From: Geobacteraceae bacterium GWC2_55_20
GTDB lineage: Bacteria; Desulfobacterota; Desulfuromonadia; Geobacterales; Pseudopelobacteraceae
DNA: 32,586 nt
Direction: 5' to 3'
Assembly: GCA_001802125.1 (NCBI GenBank)
Contig: MGZK01000168.1
Span: 1 to 32,586, forward strand
The notes under the pieces: model-generated
What the model was told of the DNA's origin: nothing
The model's input: only the letters and a program-made list of their open reading frames with translations
The model's database searches: none
Position numbers and translations under genes: made by a program
Part shown: positions 7,352 to 15,537 of the stretch, piece by piece
How positions within the stretch are numbered: the stretch's first letter is position 1
How the letters are laid out: every line of letters starts with the position of its first letter

Positions 7352-10009
7352 ATGAAGTTAAAGAGTATTGTTTCACTGCTGTCAATGCTGCTTGTAGCCC
7401 AGTTGACCTTGAGCCAGCCGGTCCACGCCGAAGGCGGAGCGCCGGCCGCGCTGTCCGCGGCCCCGGCTGCTTCCTTTTCCGCCTCCGCCCCGGCCACATT
7501 GAGCGCGCCATCCGGACAGCTTTCATCGGCGCCCGGAGCCGGCGGCATTACCGCGCCGTTGGCGCCCTCTACAGGCCCGCTATCCATGCAGCCCGGAATA
7601 CCGGCACAATCAACATCGGCACTGCAACCGCCACAGCCGGCAACCTCCCAGCTTACCGCACCAATCCAGGGAGTTGCCGACCCGGCACTTCAGGCAACCC
7701 AACCCCAGAGCGCGCCCCCCCAACCTCCGCCCACACAAGGCGCAGTTGTGGAGATGTCCAACGCCGAGCGCTCCATGCTGGACTCCGGCAGCGGCGCCGA
7801 CAAATCGACCCCGCAGGAATTCAAGGTCAAAAGCCTGAAACAGTTCGGCTACAGTTTTTTCCGTCCCGATATGCAGGGTTTTTCGGCGCTTACCGATATT
7901 CCGGTCGGACCCGATTACCAGCTTGGCGCCGGTGACCGCATCGTCATGACCGTATGGGGAAGCCTGGAAGGTTCCTATGAGCTGGAGGTAAACCGCAGCG
8001 GCGAACTGGTACTGCCAAAGGTCGGATCGGTAAAAGTAGCCGGAACAACCTTCGGCCAGCTCCCCAAACTGCTGACCGGACATCTGGCTAAAGTCTTCCG
8101 CGATTTCAACCTGAATGTCACCATGGGCAAACTGCGCATGATCAAGGTCTACGTGGTCGGCGATGTAAAGTCGCCCGGCGATTACTCCATCTCGTCACTA
8201 TCAACCCTGATAAACGCCCTATCGGCAGCTGGCGGTCCGACCACCAACGGCAGTCTGCGCTCGATCTCGATTGTCAGGGACGGCAAACAGGTTGATTCGG
8301 TGGACCTGTACTCGTTTTTCCTGAAAGGTGACAAAAGCCGCGACATACGCCTGCAGCCGGGCGACACAATCTTCGTCCCTCCGGTCGGCCCGGTTGCCGG
8401 TATTGCCGGCAACGTGCGCCGTCCTGCTATTTATGAGCTGAAAGAAGAGAACAACCTGAAAGAGCTGCTGGAACTGGCCAACGGCATCGTGCCGACCGGC
8501 TATCTGCAGCGCATGCAGATATCAAGAGTAGAAGCCAACGACAAGAAAATCATCACCGACATCAATCTCGACCCCACCAAAAGCGGCAAGGCGCTGGACC
8601 AGCTCACCGCCTCCATCGCCATCAAGGATATGGATCTGGTGAAGATTTTTCCGATCGACGGCACGCTCCGCGGCTACGTGCGCCTGGAAGGATATGTTCT
8701 CCGGCCTGGCGACTACGCGCTTCAGCCCGGCATGCGCATTGAGCAACTGCTGGGCCAGGACAACCTGCTGCCGGAATACCACACGGAAGCGGGGCAGATA
8801 ATCCGACTGATGCCGCCCGACTTCCACCCGGAACTGATCTTCTTCAATGTCAGCCGCGCCATGGCAAAAGATCCGGAATGCAACCTCGAATTGGAGGAGT
8901 TTGACATAGTCCGCATCTTTTCACGCTGGGAGATGGAAGAGATGCCGCGCGTCAGGATCAGCGGAGATATCCAGAAACCGGGCGAATACCGCTATTTCAC
9001 CAACATGCGCGTCCGTGACCTGCTGATCTTCGCAGGAAACCCCAAACTTACCGCCTATTTAAATGATGCCGAGTTAACCAGGCTCAAACTTTCGGCCTCA
9101 TCGGTCAGCAGTTATCCGATTTCGATCAACCTGGCGGAAGCGCTCAAGGGAAATCCGCAACACAACATCCCCCTGGAACCTCATGATGAGCTGACCGTCC
9201 GCAAAATTCCCAACTGGGCCGATGAAAACGAGCGTTACATAACCCTCAAGGGAGAATTTGTCTTCCCCGGCGCCTACCCTATTTTCAAGGGGGAAAAACT
9301 CAGCTCGGTGATCCACCGGGCGGGCGGATTCAGCCCGAAAGCGCACCTGAAAGGCGCGAAATTCACCAGGTCATCGGTGCGTGAACTGCAGCAAAAACGC
9401 ATGGACGAGTTCGTTGCCTCGGCCGAAATGGATATCAACAGCAAAATGAGTGAACTGGCCTCCACAGCGTCTTCCGCTGAAGAACTGGCCGCCACCAAGG
9501 CTTCCATCGAAGGTGTCCGGCGCAGCCTGCAAATGCTAAAGTCCGCCAAGGCCGAAGGAAGGATGGTTATACAACTATCCCAACCGGAAACATTCTCCGG
9601 ATCTCCCTACGACATAGAAGTCCTGGGGGGAGACACGCTTGAAGTTCCCCAGCGCACCAATTCGGTTTCCGTGCTGGGAAGGGTCACGAATCCGACCAAC
9701 TTCGTATTTACCGCGGGAAATAGCGTGGGCGACTACCTGGACCTGGCGGGCGGCATCACCCATGAAAGCAATGACGATGAAATGTATGTGATCAGAGCCG
9801 ACGGTTCGGTCTTCAGCCGCCAACAGTACTCATCGCTGGGATCACTGGTGGGGGGAGGTTTCCTGAACGAACAAATTGATTCCGGCGATGCCATCATAGT
9901 GCCGCAGAAGTTCGAGAAGACCGCCTGGATGAGAAACCTGAAGGATATCACCACCATCATCTCGCAGATAGCGATCAGCGCCGGAACCGTGTTCCTGGGA
10001 TTGCGGTAG
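7352..10009 (+). CDS. Large SLBB-domain polysaccharide export protein (OPX/Wza family)
   Basis: 885-residue exported protein likely to form or line the EPS export channel. A Sec signal peptide ends near VHA (residue 26). A Pro/Ala-rich linker runs to about residue 130. A Poly_export domain begins near 183 (DYQLGAGDRIVMTVWG). Six SLBB repeats follow near 263, 348, 443, 533, 629 and 771, each with a G-x-V-x-x-P-x-x-Y/F core such as VVGDVKSPGDYSI. A coiled-coil-like insert occupies about 690-740 and a hydrophobic stretch ends the protein. Classical Wza is about 380 residues and has no such linker, so this is the long deltaproteobacterial type. Start ATG follows AGGAG. Codon use is GC-rich, unlike the genes after 12 kb. 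No lipobox Cys is visible. Confidence 0.88.
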   Translation: MKLKSIVSLLSMLLVAQLTLSQPVHAEGGAPAALSAAPAASFSASAPATLSAPSGQLSSAPGAGGITAPLAPSTGPLSMQPGIPAQSTSALQPPQPATSQLTAPIQGVADPALQATQPQSAPPQPPPTQGAVVEMSNAERSMLDSGSGADKSTPQEFKVKSLKQFGYSFFRPDMQGFSALTDIPVGPDYQLGAGDRIVMTVWGSLEGSYELEVNRSGELVLPKVGSVKVAGTTFGQLPKLLTGHLAKVFRDFNLNVTMGKLRMIKVYVVGDVKSPGDYSISSLSTLINALSAAGGPTTNGSLRSISIVRDGKQVDSVDLYSFFLKGDKSRDIRLQPGDTIFVPPVGPVAGIAGNVRRPAIYELKEENNLKELLELANGIVPTGYLQRMQISRVEANDKKIITDINLDPTKSGKALDQLTASIAIKDMDLVKIFPIDGTLRGYVRLEGYVLRPGDYALQPGMRIEQLLGQDNLLPEYHTEAGQIIRLMPPDFHPELIFFNVSRAMAKDPECNLELEEFDIVRIFSRWEMEEMPRVRISGDIQKPGEYRYFTNMRVRDLLIFAGNPKLTAYLNDAELTRLKLSASSVSSYPISINLAEALKGNPQHNIPLEPHDELTVRKIPNWADENERYITLKGEFVFPGAYPIFKGEKLSSVIHRAGGFSPKAHLKGAKFTRSSVRELQQKRMDEFVASAEMDINSKMSELASTASSAEELAATKASIEGVRRSLQMLKSAKAEGRMVIQLSQPETFSGSPYDIEVLGGDTLEVPQRTNSVSVLGRVTNPTNFVFTAGNSVGDYLDLAGGITHESNDDEMYVIRADGSVFSRQQYSSLGSLVGGGFLNEQIDSGDAIIVPQKFEKTAWMRNLKDITTIISQIAISAGTVFLGLR

Positions 10010-10052
10010 AACGAATATAAAGAATCAAACTTCCTGATTCGTTCTAATCCGC
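10003..10052 (+). terminator. Hairpin at the 3' end of the SLBB gene
   Basis: A perfect 10-bp inverted repeat, TAGAACGAAT (10007-10016) and ATTCGTTCTA (10037-10046), is flanked by GCGG/CCGC arms and includes the stop codon. No T tract follows, so it may be an mRNA-stabilising or Rho-assisted end rather than a classical terminator. Confidence 0.4.
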
Positions 10053-10073
10053 CACAAAGGCTGAGAAGCAGTC

Positions 10074-10196
10074 CCCTCTCCCTGAGGGAGAGGGCCAGGG
10101 TGAGGGGGAATGTTGCAATATATGCCACTGTTGTCCCCCCTCATCCGGCCTTCGGCCACCTTCTCCCTCAGGGAGAAGGGATTCTCGGCGGTTAAC
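10074..10196. repeat. Two facing REP-like palindromes plus a fragment of the 141-bp repeat
   Basis: A 21-base palindrome (CCCTCTCCC-TGA-GGGAGAGGG, 10074-10094) with the tail CCAGGGTGAGGG faces a second palindrome (CCTTCTCCCTCAGGGAGAAGG, 10159-10179) that has the inverted tail CCCCTCATCCGGCC. This is the layout of a REP doublet. The sequence directly after it, TTCTCGGCGGTTAA, matches the arm of the 141-bp repeat. The remainder of the gap up to 10450 is AT-rich leader. Confidence 0.75.
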
Positions 10197-10379
10197 TGCC
10201 TTTTAAATGTTTTTTGCTTTTGAGAAAGGCCCACGACACCCCACCCCAATCGGTACGCTATTTGCTAGTAACTATATAGACAATTAAACGTGACTACGGA
10301 TCACACGCTTTAATTTGTTGATATTTCGCAATTAATTCTGTTTTGCTATTTTCAAAAAAGTTCTTTAGAATGATTTTTC

Positions 10380-10423
10380 AGGCGGTTATATGTAAGTTTT
10401 TTTTACATAATCATTAAACGCCT
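10380..10423 (+). promoter_or_regulatory. Inverted repeat in the leader of the secreted-protein gene
   Basis: An outer AGGCG/CGCCT pair encloses a perfect TATGTAA/TTACATA pair (10389-10395 and 10403-10409) around a 7-base GTTTTTT loop. The element ends 27 bases before the ATG at 10451. It could be an operator or a leader hairpin controlling translation; nothing identifies the ligand or regulator. Confidence 0.35.
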
Positions 10424-10450
10424 AAATATCCGGGAGAGCTTGGTGAAAAA

Positions 10451-11488
10451 ATGTTCAGACAAAATAGAAAAATAATCGGCGGTTTTTTCGCAATGCTGGG
10501 AATTATGGGTTCGGCATCCGCATCCTTGGCCAGCACCACATGCACTACCCCCGATCCATCGGCAACCAACTGGGCCTGTGTTGACGTGTACCTGACTCCC
10601 TCGCCTTCGGAACTTTTTACTGATATTAGCGGTCTCCAGTTTCAAATCAATAATTCACCACTAGCTACAATATTTTCAGCGACTAACATCAATGAAGCTG
10701 CAACAATGGAATTATTTGCGACGCTCCCCGATCCTGTAATTGTTACTGATTATGTGAGAATCATTGGGGGTACAACCACTCCGTTTTCCTCGGGAACCAG
10801 CCCTCTCTTCAACTTGAAATACGGATTTTCGGCAGGAGTGTTCCCGGCATTCACCATTGACACAGCCACCTATCCGCCAATTTTTGATCCGATGACGGTC
10901 ACATCGGACAACATACTTCTCAAAACGGAATACGTGCTGAACAGCGGTTCTGTGTCCATAATCAACGGCTTCCCGCTTGACGTTACCGTAGGTGGAAGCG
11001 GCACGGGAACCGTTACCAGCACGCCAACGGGTATTTCATGCAGCAGCGGCACCTGTCGCTATCCGTTCACGATTGCGACACCGGTAACATTGACAGCTGC
11101 GATCAGCAACGGATCCTGCTTTTCCGGCTGGAGTTGCCCCGGAGGAACGATCAACTCGAACGTCTGCAGCTTCAGTTCATATAACCCGGCCAACACATCC
11201 GGCGCCACGGCACTAATAAATTTGATGGCAGCAGCGATAAGCGGCCAGACAACTCCCCAATACTGCACACTTCAGGAAGCGATCAACATCGCTGCAAGCG
11301 GAGCAAGCATATTGGCCCGCGCCGACATACTGCAGGAAAATCTGGTCATGAACAGAACTAATACCACTCTGACTCTCAAAGGTGGCTACACGGATTTCAC
11401 ATTAGCCAGCACCGGTATCACCACCCTGTCAGGGTCATTAACAGTCCAACAAGGCTCCTTGATAGTTGAAAAACTTGCGGTATTTTAA
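10451..11488 (+). CDS. Secreted cohesin-like / InlB-repeat protein
   Basis: 345 residues with a Sec signal peptide (cleavage after ASASLAS, about residue 28). The first mature part, with VDVYLTPSPSELFTDISGLQ and FQINN-type beta strands, resembles a cohesin-like beta-sandwich. Residues about 176-225 (VGGSGTGTVTSTPTGISC to FSGWSCPGG) match the divergent InlB B-repeat pattern, with paired Cys likely forming disulfides. The C-terminal part (YCTLQEAINIAASG, LTLKGGYTDF, LTVQQGSLIVEKL) looks like a beta-helix edge often seen at the end of secreted Geobacter-type proteins. No anchor or PEP-CTERM tail. Start chosen at ATG 10451; GGGAG is 14 bases away, which is long. A role in surface or matrix binding is inferred only from domain type and the nearby EPS genes. 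Confidence 0.65.
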   Translation: MFRQNRKIIGGFFAMLGIMGSASASLASTTCTTPDPSATNWACVDVYLTPSPSELFTDISGLQFQINNSPLATIFSATNINEAATMELFATLPDPVIVTDYVRIIGGTTTPFSSGTSPLFNLKYGFSAGVFPAFTIDTATYPPIFDPMTVTSDNILLKTEYVLNSGSVSIINGFPLDVTVGGSGTGTVTSTPTGISCSSGTCRYPFTIATPVTLTAAISNGSCFSGWSCPGGTINSNVCSFSSYNPANTSGATALINLMAAAISGQTTPQYCTLQEAINIAASGASILARADILQENLVMNRTNTTLTLKGGYTDFTLASTGITTLSGSLTVQQGSLIVEKLAVF

Positions 11489-12232
11489 AAAAGAGTATTA
11501 ACGGAAAAAATCGGTGGGGAATAATATCCTGGAAAAGCAGGAGTATTACCCGGTGTAAAAAATTTAACCGACAGTTTTCCATTTTGAAACGTCGATGTAA
11601 CAACAGTTTGGTATGTTAGAGAGTATTTTTTGTAATTATGTATCATTCACAACTTTGCCTCAGTTAAACGGCTAAAATGCTTTAAATCATGGAACCGCAG
11701 ATGAACGCGGCCAAAAGTAGGCGCTCTGTAGCGAACACACAGAAAAGATCAGAAACAGAACGTTTTAAAGATTATGGTTTACCCATAATAGATTTTGATT
11801 TACTCGGCGTGCATCCGCCTTTCTCGGCGGTAATAAAAGATTTAAACCAATGGAACCGCCGATGAACGCCGATGCACGCAGAGAAAAACGGAAACGACAA
11901 AAGAGTTTAAGACTCTGGTTTACCCATAAAAGACTTTGACTTACTCGGCGGTTAAAACATTATTTTCCCGTATGTAACTGATTTTCCAAGTAGCATTGAT
12001 TTTGTTTAAAACGGGTATATAACTTCCACTATAACCAGGCACAGAAAGGAGAATTCAGCAATTTCAAGCCCGCCCCCGGTATCTGTGCTATTACCGGACT
12101 TTAGAGCAATATTAATTATTGCAGTTAATCACAAAACATTATAGAGTAGCCGCAACTGGAACGACGTAACACTACCATCAACGACAACAAAATTGATTTT
12201 GGGTCAAATCCAGCGAAAAAGGAGAATGAATC
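11489..12232. other. Intergenic region with the right-hand 141-bp repeat array and an AT-rich leader
   Basis: No gene is supported here. 11623-11956 holds the repeat array. From about 12034 to 12085 an inverted repeat GCACAGA/TCTGTGC spans 38 bases and may give structure to the leader of the next gene. A small hairpin CCTG/CAGG lies near 11529-11542 after the preceding gene but lacks a T tract. Confidence 0.6.
11623..11956. repeat. Right-hand array of the 141-bp hairpin repeat
   Basis: It holds one right half-unit (centre GCTTTAAATCATGG at 11679 onward, with the extra insert GGCCAAAAGTAGGCGCT at 11709-11725), one full unit starting at 11785 and the first part of another at 11926. The spacing 11785 to 11926 is again exactly 141 bases. 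The sequence is more diverged from the consensus than the left array. Confidence 0.88.
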
Positions 12233-12985
12233 ATGAAACAAATTATTAAGAAATTGGCGATTGTGCTTTCTGTAGCTTTGGTGTGCGCACCAATGGGTGC
12301 CATGGCAGCAAACAAGTTGATTGTGAAGGATGCAACTGGAACTATTGACAAGATGGTTGTGACTGATACGGGACGAATCGGACTCGGTACATCCAATCCG
12401 ACGGCAAACCTTGAACTTGTTGATGTCCCAGGAATAGCCCGTATTCTTATTCAAACCATCGCTACGTCTAAGATTGGTGGTGGAGCTTTTATGGGTTTAC
12501 ATAACAATGGCACAGCTGCCGCTCCAACGCTTCCAACTGCAAACGATCGTCTTGGTTTTCATCTTTTTGGCTCAAAAAATGGCGCTACAGTGCTGACTGG
12601 TGGTGGATTTCAAGTCTTAGCAGAAGGTAATTGGACATCCACTTCATTACCTACCTATTTTACGTTTGAAACAGCAGGCAGTACTGTAGCTCCTGCCAAT
12701 AAATATGAGCGCATGAGAATTACGTCTAAAGGTAATATAGGCATAAATGCTAACAACCCCAAACAACGCTTGGAAGTAGGCGGCGGTGTCCGTCTTAATA
12801 CTACCGCTACGAAATCCGATCCGACAGGAACTCTCAAGCCGGATTGCAGTAATGCTAATGCCAATGTTGCTGCAGATGTCCGTGGCACACTCTGGTTTAC
12901 GCAAAGTGCAGCTGGTGTAGCGGATAAAATGGAAGTGTGTGCAAAAGATTCTGCCAACAACTATGCTTGGGTGGCATTGTTCTAG
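12233..12985 (+). CDS. Secreted tail-fibre-like protein
   Basis: 250 residues with a Sec signal peptide (cleavage after AMA, residue 25). Two copies of the tail-fibre/adhesin motif are seen, GRIGLGTSNPTANLELV near residue 45 and GNIGINANNPKQRLEVGGG near 168. These G-x-I-G-I-G-T-x-x-P-x-x-x-L-E-V segments occur in trimeric phage fibres and in bacterial surface proteins. The tail, RGTLWFTQSAAGVADKMEVC and following, is a small Cys-containing end domain (two Cys, perhaps a disulfide) found at the end of secreted proteins. ATG follows AAGGAG at a good distance. A terminator separates it from the chain-length gene, so it is expressed independently of the EPS operon. A surface fibre role is inferred. 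Confidence 0.65.
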   Translation: MKQIIKKLAIVLSVALVCAPMGAMAANKLIVKDATGTIDKMVVTDTGRIGLGTSNPTANLELVDVPGIARILIQTIATSKIGGGAFMGLHNNGTAAAPTLPTANDRLGFHLFGSKNGATVLTGGGFQVLAEGNWTSTSLPTYFTFETAGSTVAPANKYERMRITSKGNIGINANNPKQRLEVGGGVRLNTTATKSDPTGTLKPDCSNANANVAADVRGTLWFTQSAAGVADKMEVCAKDSANNYAWVALF

Positions 12986-13005
12986 ACTGATTCGTATTTT
13001 GTGAT

Positions 13006-13046
13006 AAGGGGCTTGCATTATGTTCCATGCATGCCCTTTTTCTTTT
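13006..13046 (+). terminator. Rho-independent terminator after the fibre-like gene
   Basis: AAGGGGCTTGCAT (13006-13018) pairs with ATGCATGCCCTT (13027-13038), with one bulge and one mismatch, and is followed by TTTCTTTTT. The ATG at 13020 lies in its loop, which argues against using that codon as the start of the next gene. Confidence 0.75.
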
Positions 13047-13061
13047 TGGGGGATGTTTTTA

Positions 13062-14252
13062 ATGGATTTACTGGGAGTGCAGCTGCACGACAAACCACAT
13101 GGGAATGATTCAATTGACCTGATTGCTTTCGCAGAAATATTTTTCAAGCGCCTTCGTGTTATATTTTTGATAACTCTGGCAGGGCTTTTACTATCAATTT
13201 GCACTTATTTTCTAATACCCAAGAAATTCAGCTCTACTGCACGCATACTCCCTCCAAAGCAAGACCAGGGTATTATGGGTCTTATGATGAGTCAGATGGG
13301 AGGCATGGCGGGTTTAGCCGGCGACATTTTAGGCAAAGGAACCGCCTCGGATCTGTACGTCGGCATGTTGAATAGTGAAGCAGTCAAAGATATAATAATC
13401 AACCGATTTAAACTTATTGAAGCCTATAATAAAGACTCTAGACTCGAAACATATAGTAAGCTTGATAAAAGAGTCGATATAAATGCTGGAAAAAAAGACG
13501 GCATTATCAGCATAACTGTTAAGGATAAAGACCCTAAACGTGCGGCGGATATGGCAAATGCCTATGTGGATGAACTTGGTAAACTTTCCGTTCGACTGAA
13601 TATATCCGGCGCATCTGAAAACAGGAGTTTTCTTGAAGAGCGTCTGGCCAAAGCCAAGGGAGATCTGGCCAAAGCAGAAAATGACCTCAAGCGGTTTCAG
13701 TCACAAACAAATACTCTCGACATAACTGAACAAACAAAAGGAACAATACAAGGAATTGCGGAGTTGTCAGCACAATTGGCTGTCGAAGAGGTTAAGCTGG
13801 CTGCGTTGTTACGTGCTTTTACTGAATCAAGCATTGAAGTGAAAAATCAGCGGGCCATCATTTCCGGCATCAAAAGCCAGATCGCTCGCATGGAAACCGG
13901 CACCAAACATGGAGGAGCGCTGCCTTCAATCAGCGCAGTACCTGCATTGGGTCAGGATTACGTCCGACTAATGCGTGAATTCAAAATTCAGGAGACCATA
14001 GTCGAACTGCTGACCAAGCAATATGAAATCACCAAAATAAATGAGGCTAAACAGGTAGATGGTGTACAGCTCATTCAACCAGCAACAGTACCGGACAAGC
14101 ACATCAGTCCTCGGCCTGCCACCACTATCTTGGGGGGAACCTTTGCAGCATTTCTGGCTGCGCTGTGTTTTGTGTACGCCCAGCACATGATCTCCGCCAT
14201 GCCTGCCAACCTTAAACACCGCTTTAACAATCTTCTTAAAAGCAGTATTTGA
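13062..14252 (+). CDS. Chain-length determinant (Wzz/GumC-like polysaccharide co-polymerase)
   Basis: 396 residues from the chosen ATG at 13062 (GGGGG nine bases upstream; in-frame ATG 13020 lies inside the preceding terminator). An N-terminal membrane helix (RVIFLITLAGLLLSICTYFL) is followed by the Wzz beta/alpha domain (KKFSSTARILPPKQD). A long periplasmic coiled coil (FLEERLAKAKGDLAKAENDL and following) comes next. A GNVR-like region (LTKQYEITKINEAKQVDGVQ) and a C-terminal helix (ATTILGGTFAAFLAALCFVY) complete it. It should control polymer length and couple synthesis to export. No Walker-motif tyrosine kinase is fused, so it is kinase-free, and none is visible nearby. First gene of the core EPS operon; the flippase starts one base after its stop. 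Confidence 0.85.
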   Translation: MDLLGVQLHDKPHGNDSIDLIAFAEIFFKRLRVIFLITLAGLLLSICTYFLIPKKFSSTARILPPKQDQGIMGLMMSQMGGMAGLAGDILGKGTASDLYVGMLNSEAVKDIIINRFKLIEAYNKDSRLETYSKLDKRVDINAGKKDGIISITVKDKDPKRAADMANAYVDELGKLSVRLNISGASENRSFLEERLAKAKGDLAKAENDLKRFQSQTNTLDITEQTKGTIQGIAELSAQLAVEEVKLAALLRAFTESSIEVKNQRAIISGIKSQIARMETGTKHGGALPSISAVPALGQDYVRLMREFKIQETIVELLTKQYEITKINEAKQVDGVQLIQPATVPDKHISPRPATTILGGTFAAFLAALCFVYAQHMISAMPANLKHRFNNLLKSSI

Positions 14253-14253
14253 A

Positions 14254-15537
14254 TTGACTACTGGAGCCACTTCATCAAGACTATCCTTTGCGAATCTATT
14301 TTCCAAAGGCATTTGGGCAGTTCTTGATCAAGGAGTGTTTGCGATATCAAATTTCATCGTAAACATTCTTCTTGCTCGCTGGCTTAGCTTACAGGATTAT
14401 GGTTCGTTTGCCGCTTCATTCTCAGTACTGCTACTGATCGGTACATTTCACACGGCATTGATAACCGAGCCATTACTGGTATATGGCTCCAACAGATTCA
14501 AACACCGCATCACAGACTATGCAGCAAGCCTTATCTTCGGTCATGCCATATTCAGCATATTAACAAGTGTAATGATCTTATGTGCAATTGCTCTTTTGAC
14601 CACTCTGGGACAAAAGCAATATGTCCAGGCAGCAATTGGACTTCTGATCGCACAGCCATTTATTCTCCTCACGTGGCTGACAAGAAGGCTTTGTTACTGC
14701 CATTTTACGGTGCAGCTCGCCGTAATGGCTGGCGTTATCAACCTGTGTGTTACCCTGTCGGGATGTTATCTGCTCTTCAGCATCGGTAAACTGTCGCCCC
14801 TTACTGCATTTGTTTTGATGGGTATATGCGGACTGTTGTCATCATGCTTAATATTATTCAGATTATTTTCGTCGTCGGAAATATTCAATTCGTCTGCTTA
14901 CAATCGGGAGTTCTTATCCGCTCATCTGCACTATGGCCGCTGGGCACTTCCATCAAGCCTGCTGACCTGGATACCAGCCAACTTCTATTTCGTGATTCTC
15001 CCGTTCTGGGGACACATCGAACTAGTTGCTCTGCTGAAAGCCCAAAACAACCTGCTTACCCCAGTGCTGCAATTTAATACTGCACTTGCAACACAGCTCA
15101 TACCGGTATTTGCGAAATGCAAAGACCGACTACAACAAGCAAAATGGAGCCGATACCTGTTAGCTAGCTTTACGATGATTTCACTTTTGTACTGGTTCAT
15201 GTTATTTGTGTTCGGAGATTTTTTGATGCAGGCATTATATGGTCCACATTTTTTGCGGGACAACAAGAGCCTGCTGATACTCGGTCTGCTACCGCTTCTG
15301 ACCGGAGTCATTGCGGTACTCGGCAGTTCTATCCGCGCCAATGATAAACCACATCAGATCTTTTGGTCATATTTGTCAGCCAGTTTTTTCAGCACGACTA
15401 TTGGTGTTTGGATGATGATCCGCTGGGAGCTCATCGGAACATCTATCGCCATAGTTACTTCCTATCTGGTTGTGACTACAGTCATGTCCTGTTACTATGT
15501 TTTCGATAGGAGTCCTCATATTCATGCCATTAACTAA
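14254..15537 (+). CDS. Wzx-like polysaccharide flippase
   Basis: 427-residue polytopic membrane protein of the MATE/MVF (MOP) superfamily. The N terminus shows the family pattern LFSKGIWAVLDQGVFAISNF and LARWLSLQDYGSFAASFS, followed by about 12 hydrophobic segments. It should flip lipid-linked repeat units from the cytoplasmic to the periplasmic face. The start is uncertain. The frame begins with TTG at 14254, one base after the chain-length stop, and no ATG occurs nearby, so translational coupling is likely. Its end overlaps the radical-SAM fusion gene by 14 bases. Confidence 0.8.
   Translation: MTTGATSSRLSFANLFSKGIWAVLDQGVFAISNFIVNILLARWLSLQDYGSFAASFSVLLLIGTFHTALITEPLLVYGSNRFKHRITDYAASLIFGHAIFSILTSVMILCAIALLTTLGQKQYVQAAIGLLIAQPFILLTWLTRRLCYCHFTVQLAVMAGVINLCVTLSGCYLLFSIGKLSPLTAFVLMGICGLLSSCLILFRLFSSSEIFNSSAYNREFLSAHLHYGRWALPSSLLTWIPANFYFVILPFWGHIELVALLKAQNNLLTPVLQFNTALATQLIPVFAKCKDRLQQAKWSRYLLASFTMISLLYWFMLFVFGDFLMQALYGPHFLRDNKSLLILGLLPLLTGVIAVLGSSIRANDKPHQIFWSYLSASFFSTTIGVWMMIRWELIGTSIAIVTSYLVVTTVMSCYYVFDRSPHIHAIN

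Noticed and set aside
10451-11488. PEP-CTERM/exosortase substrate
   Set aside because: No Pro-Glu-Pro motif, terminal membrane helix or basic tail at the C terminus.
12034-12160. c-di-GMP or cGAMP (GEMM) riboswitch, expected in Geobacter-type genomes
   Set aside because: The conserved GGGACGCAAAGCC-type core and tetraloop-receptor pattern are absent; only a distant 7-bp inverted repeat is seen.
13062-14252. BY-kinase fused to the chain-length protein
   Set aside because: No Walker A/B motifs or Tyr-rich tail; the protein ends soon after the second membrane helix.
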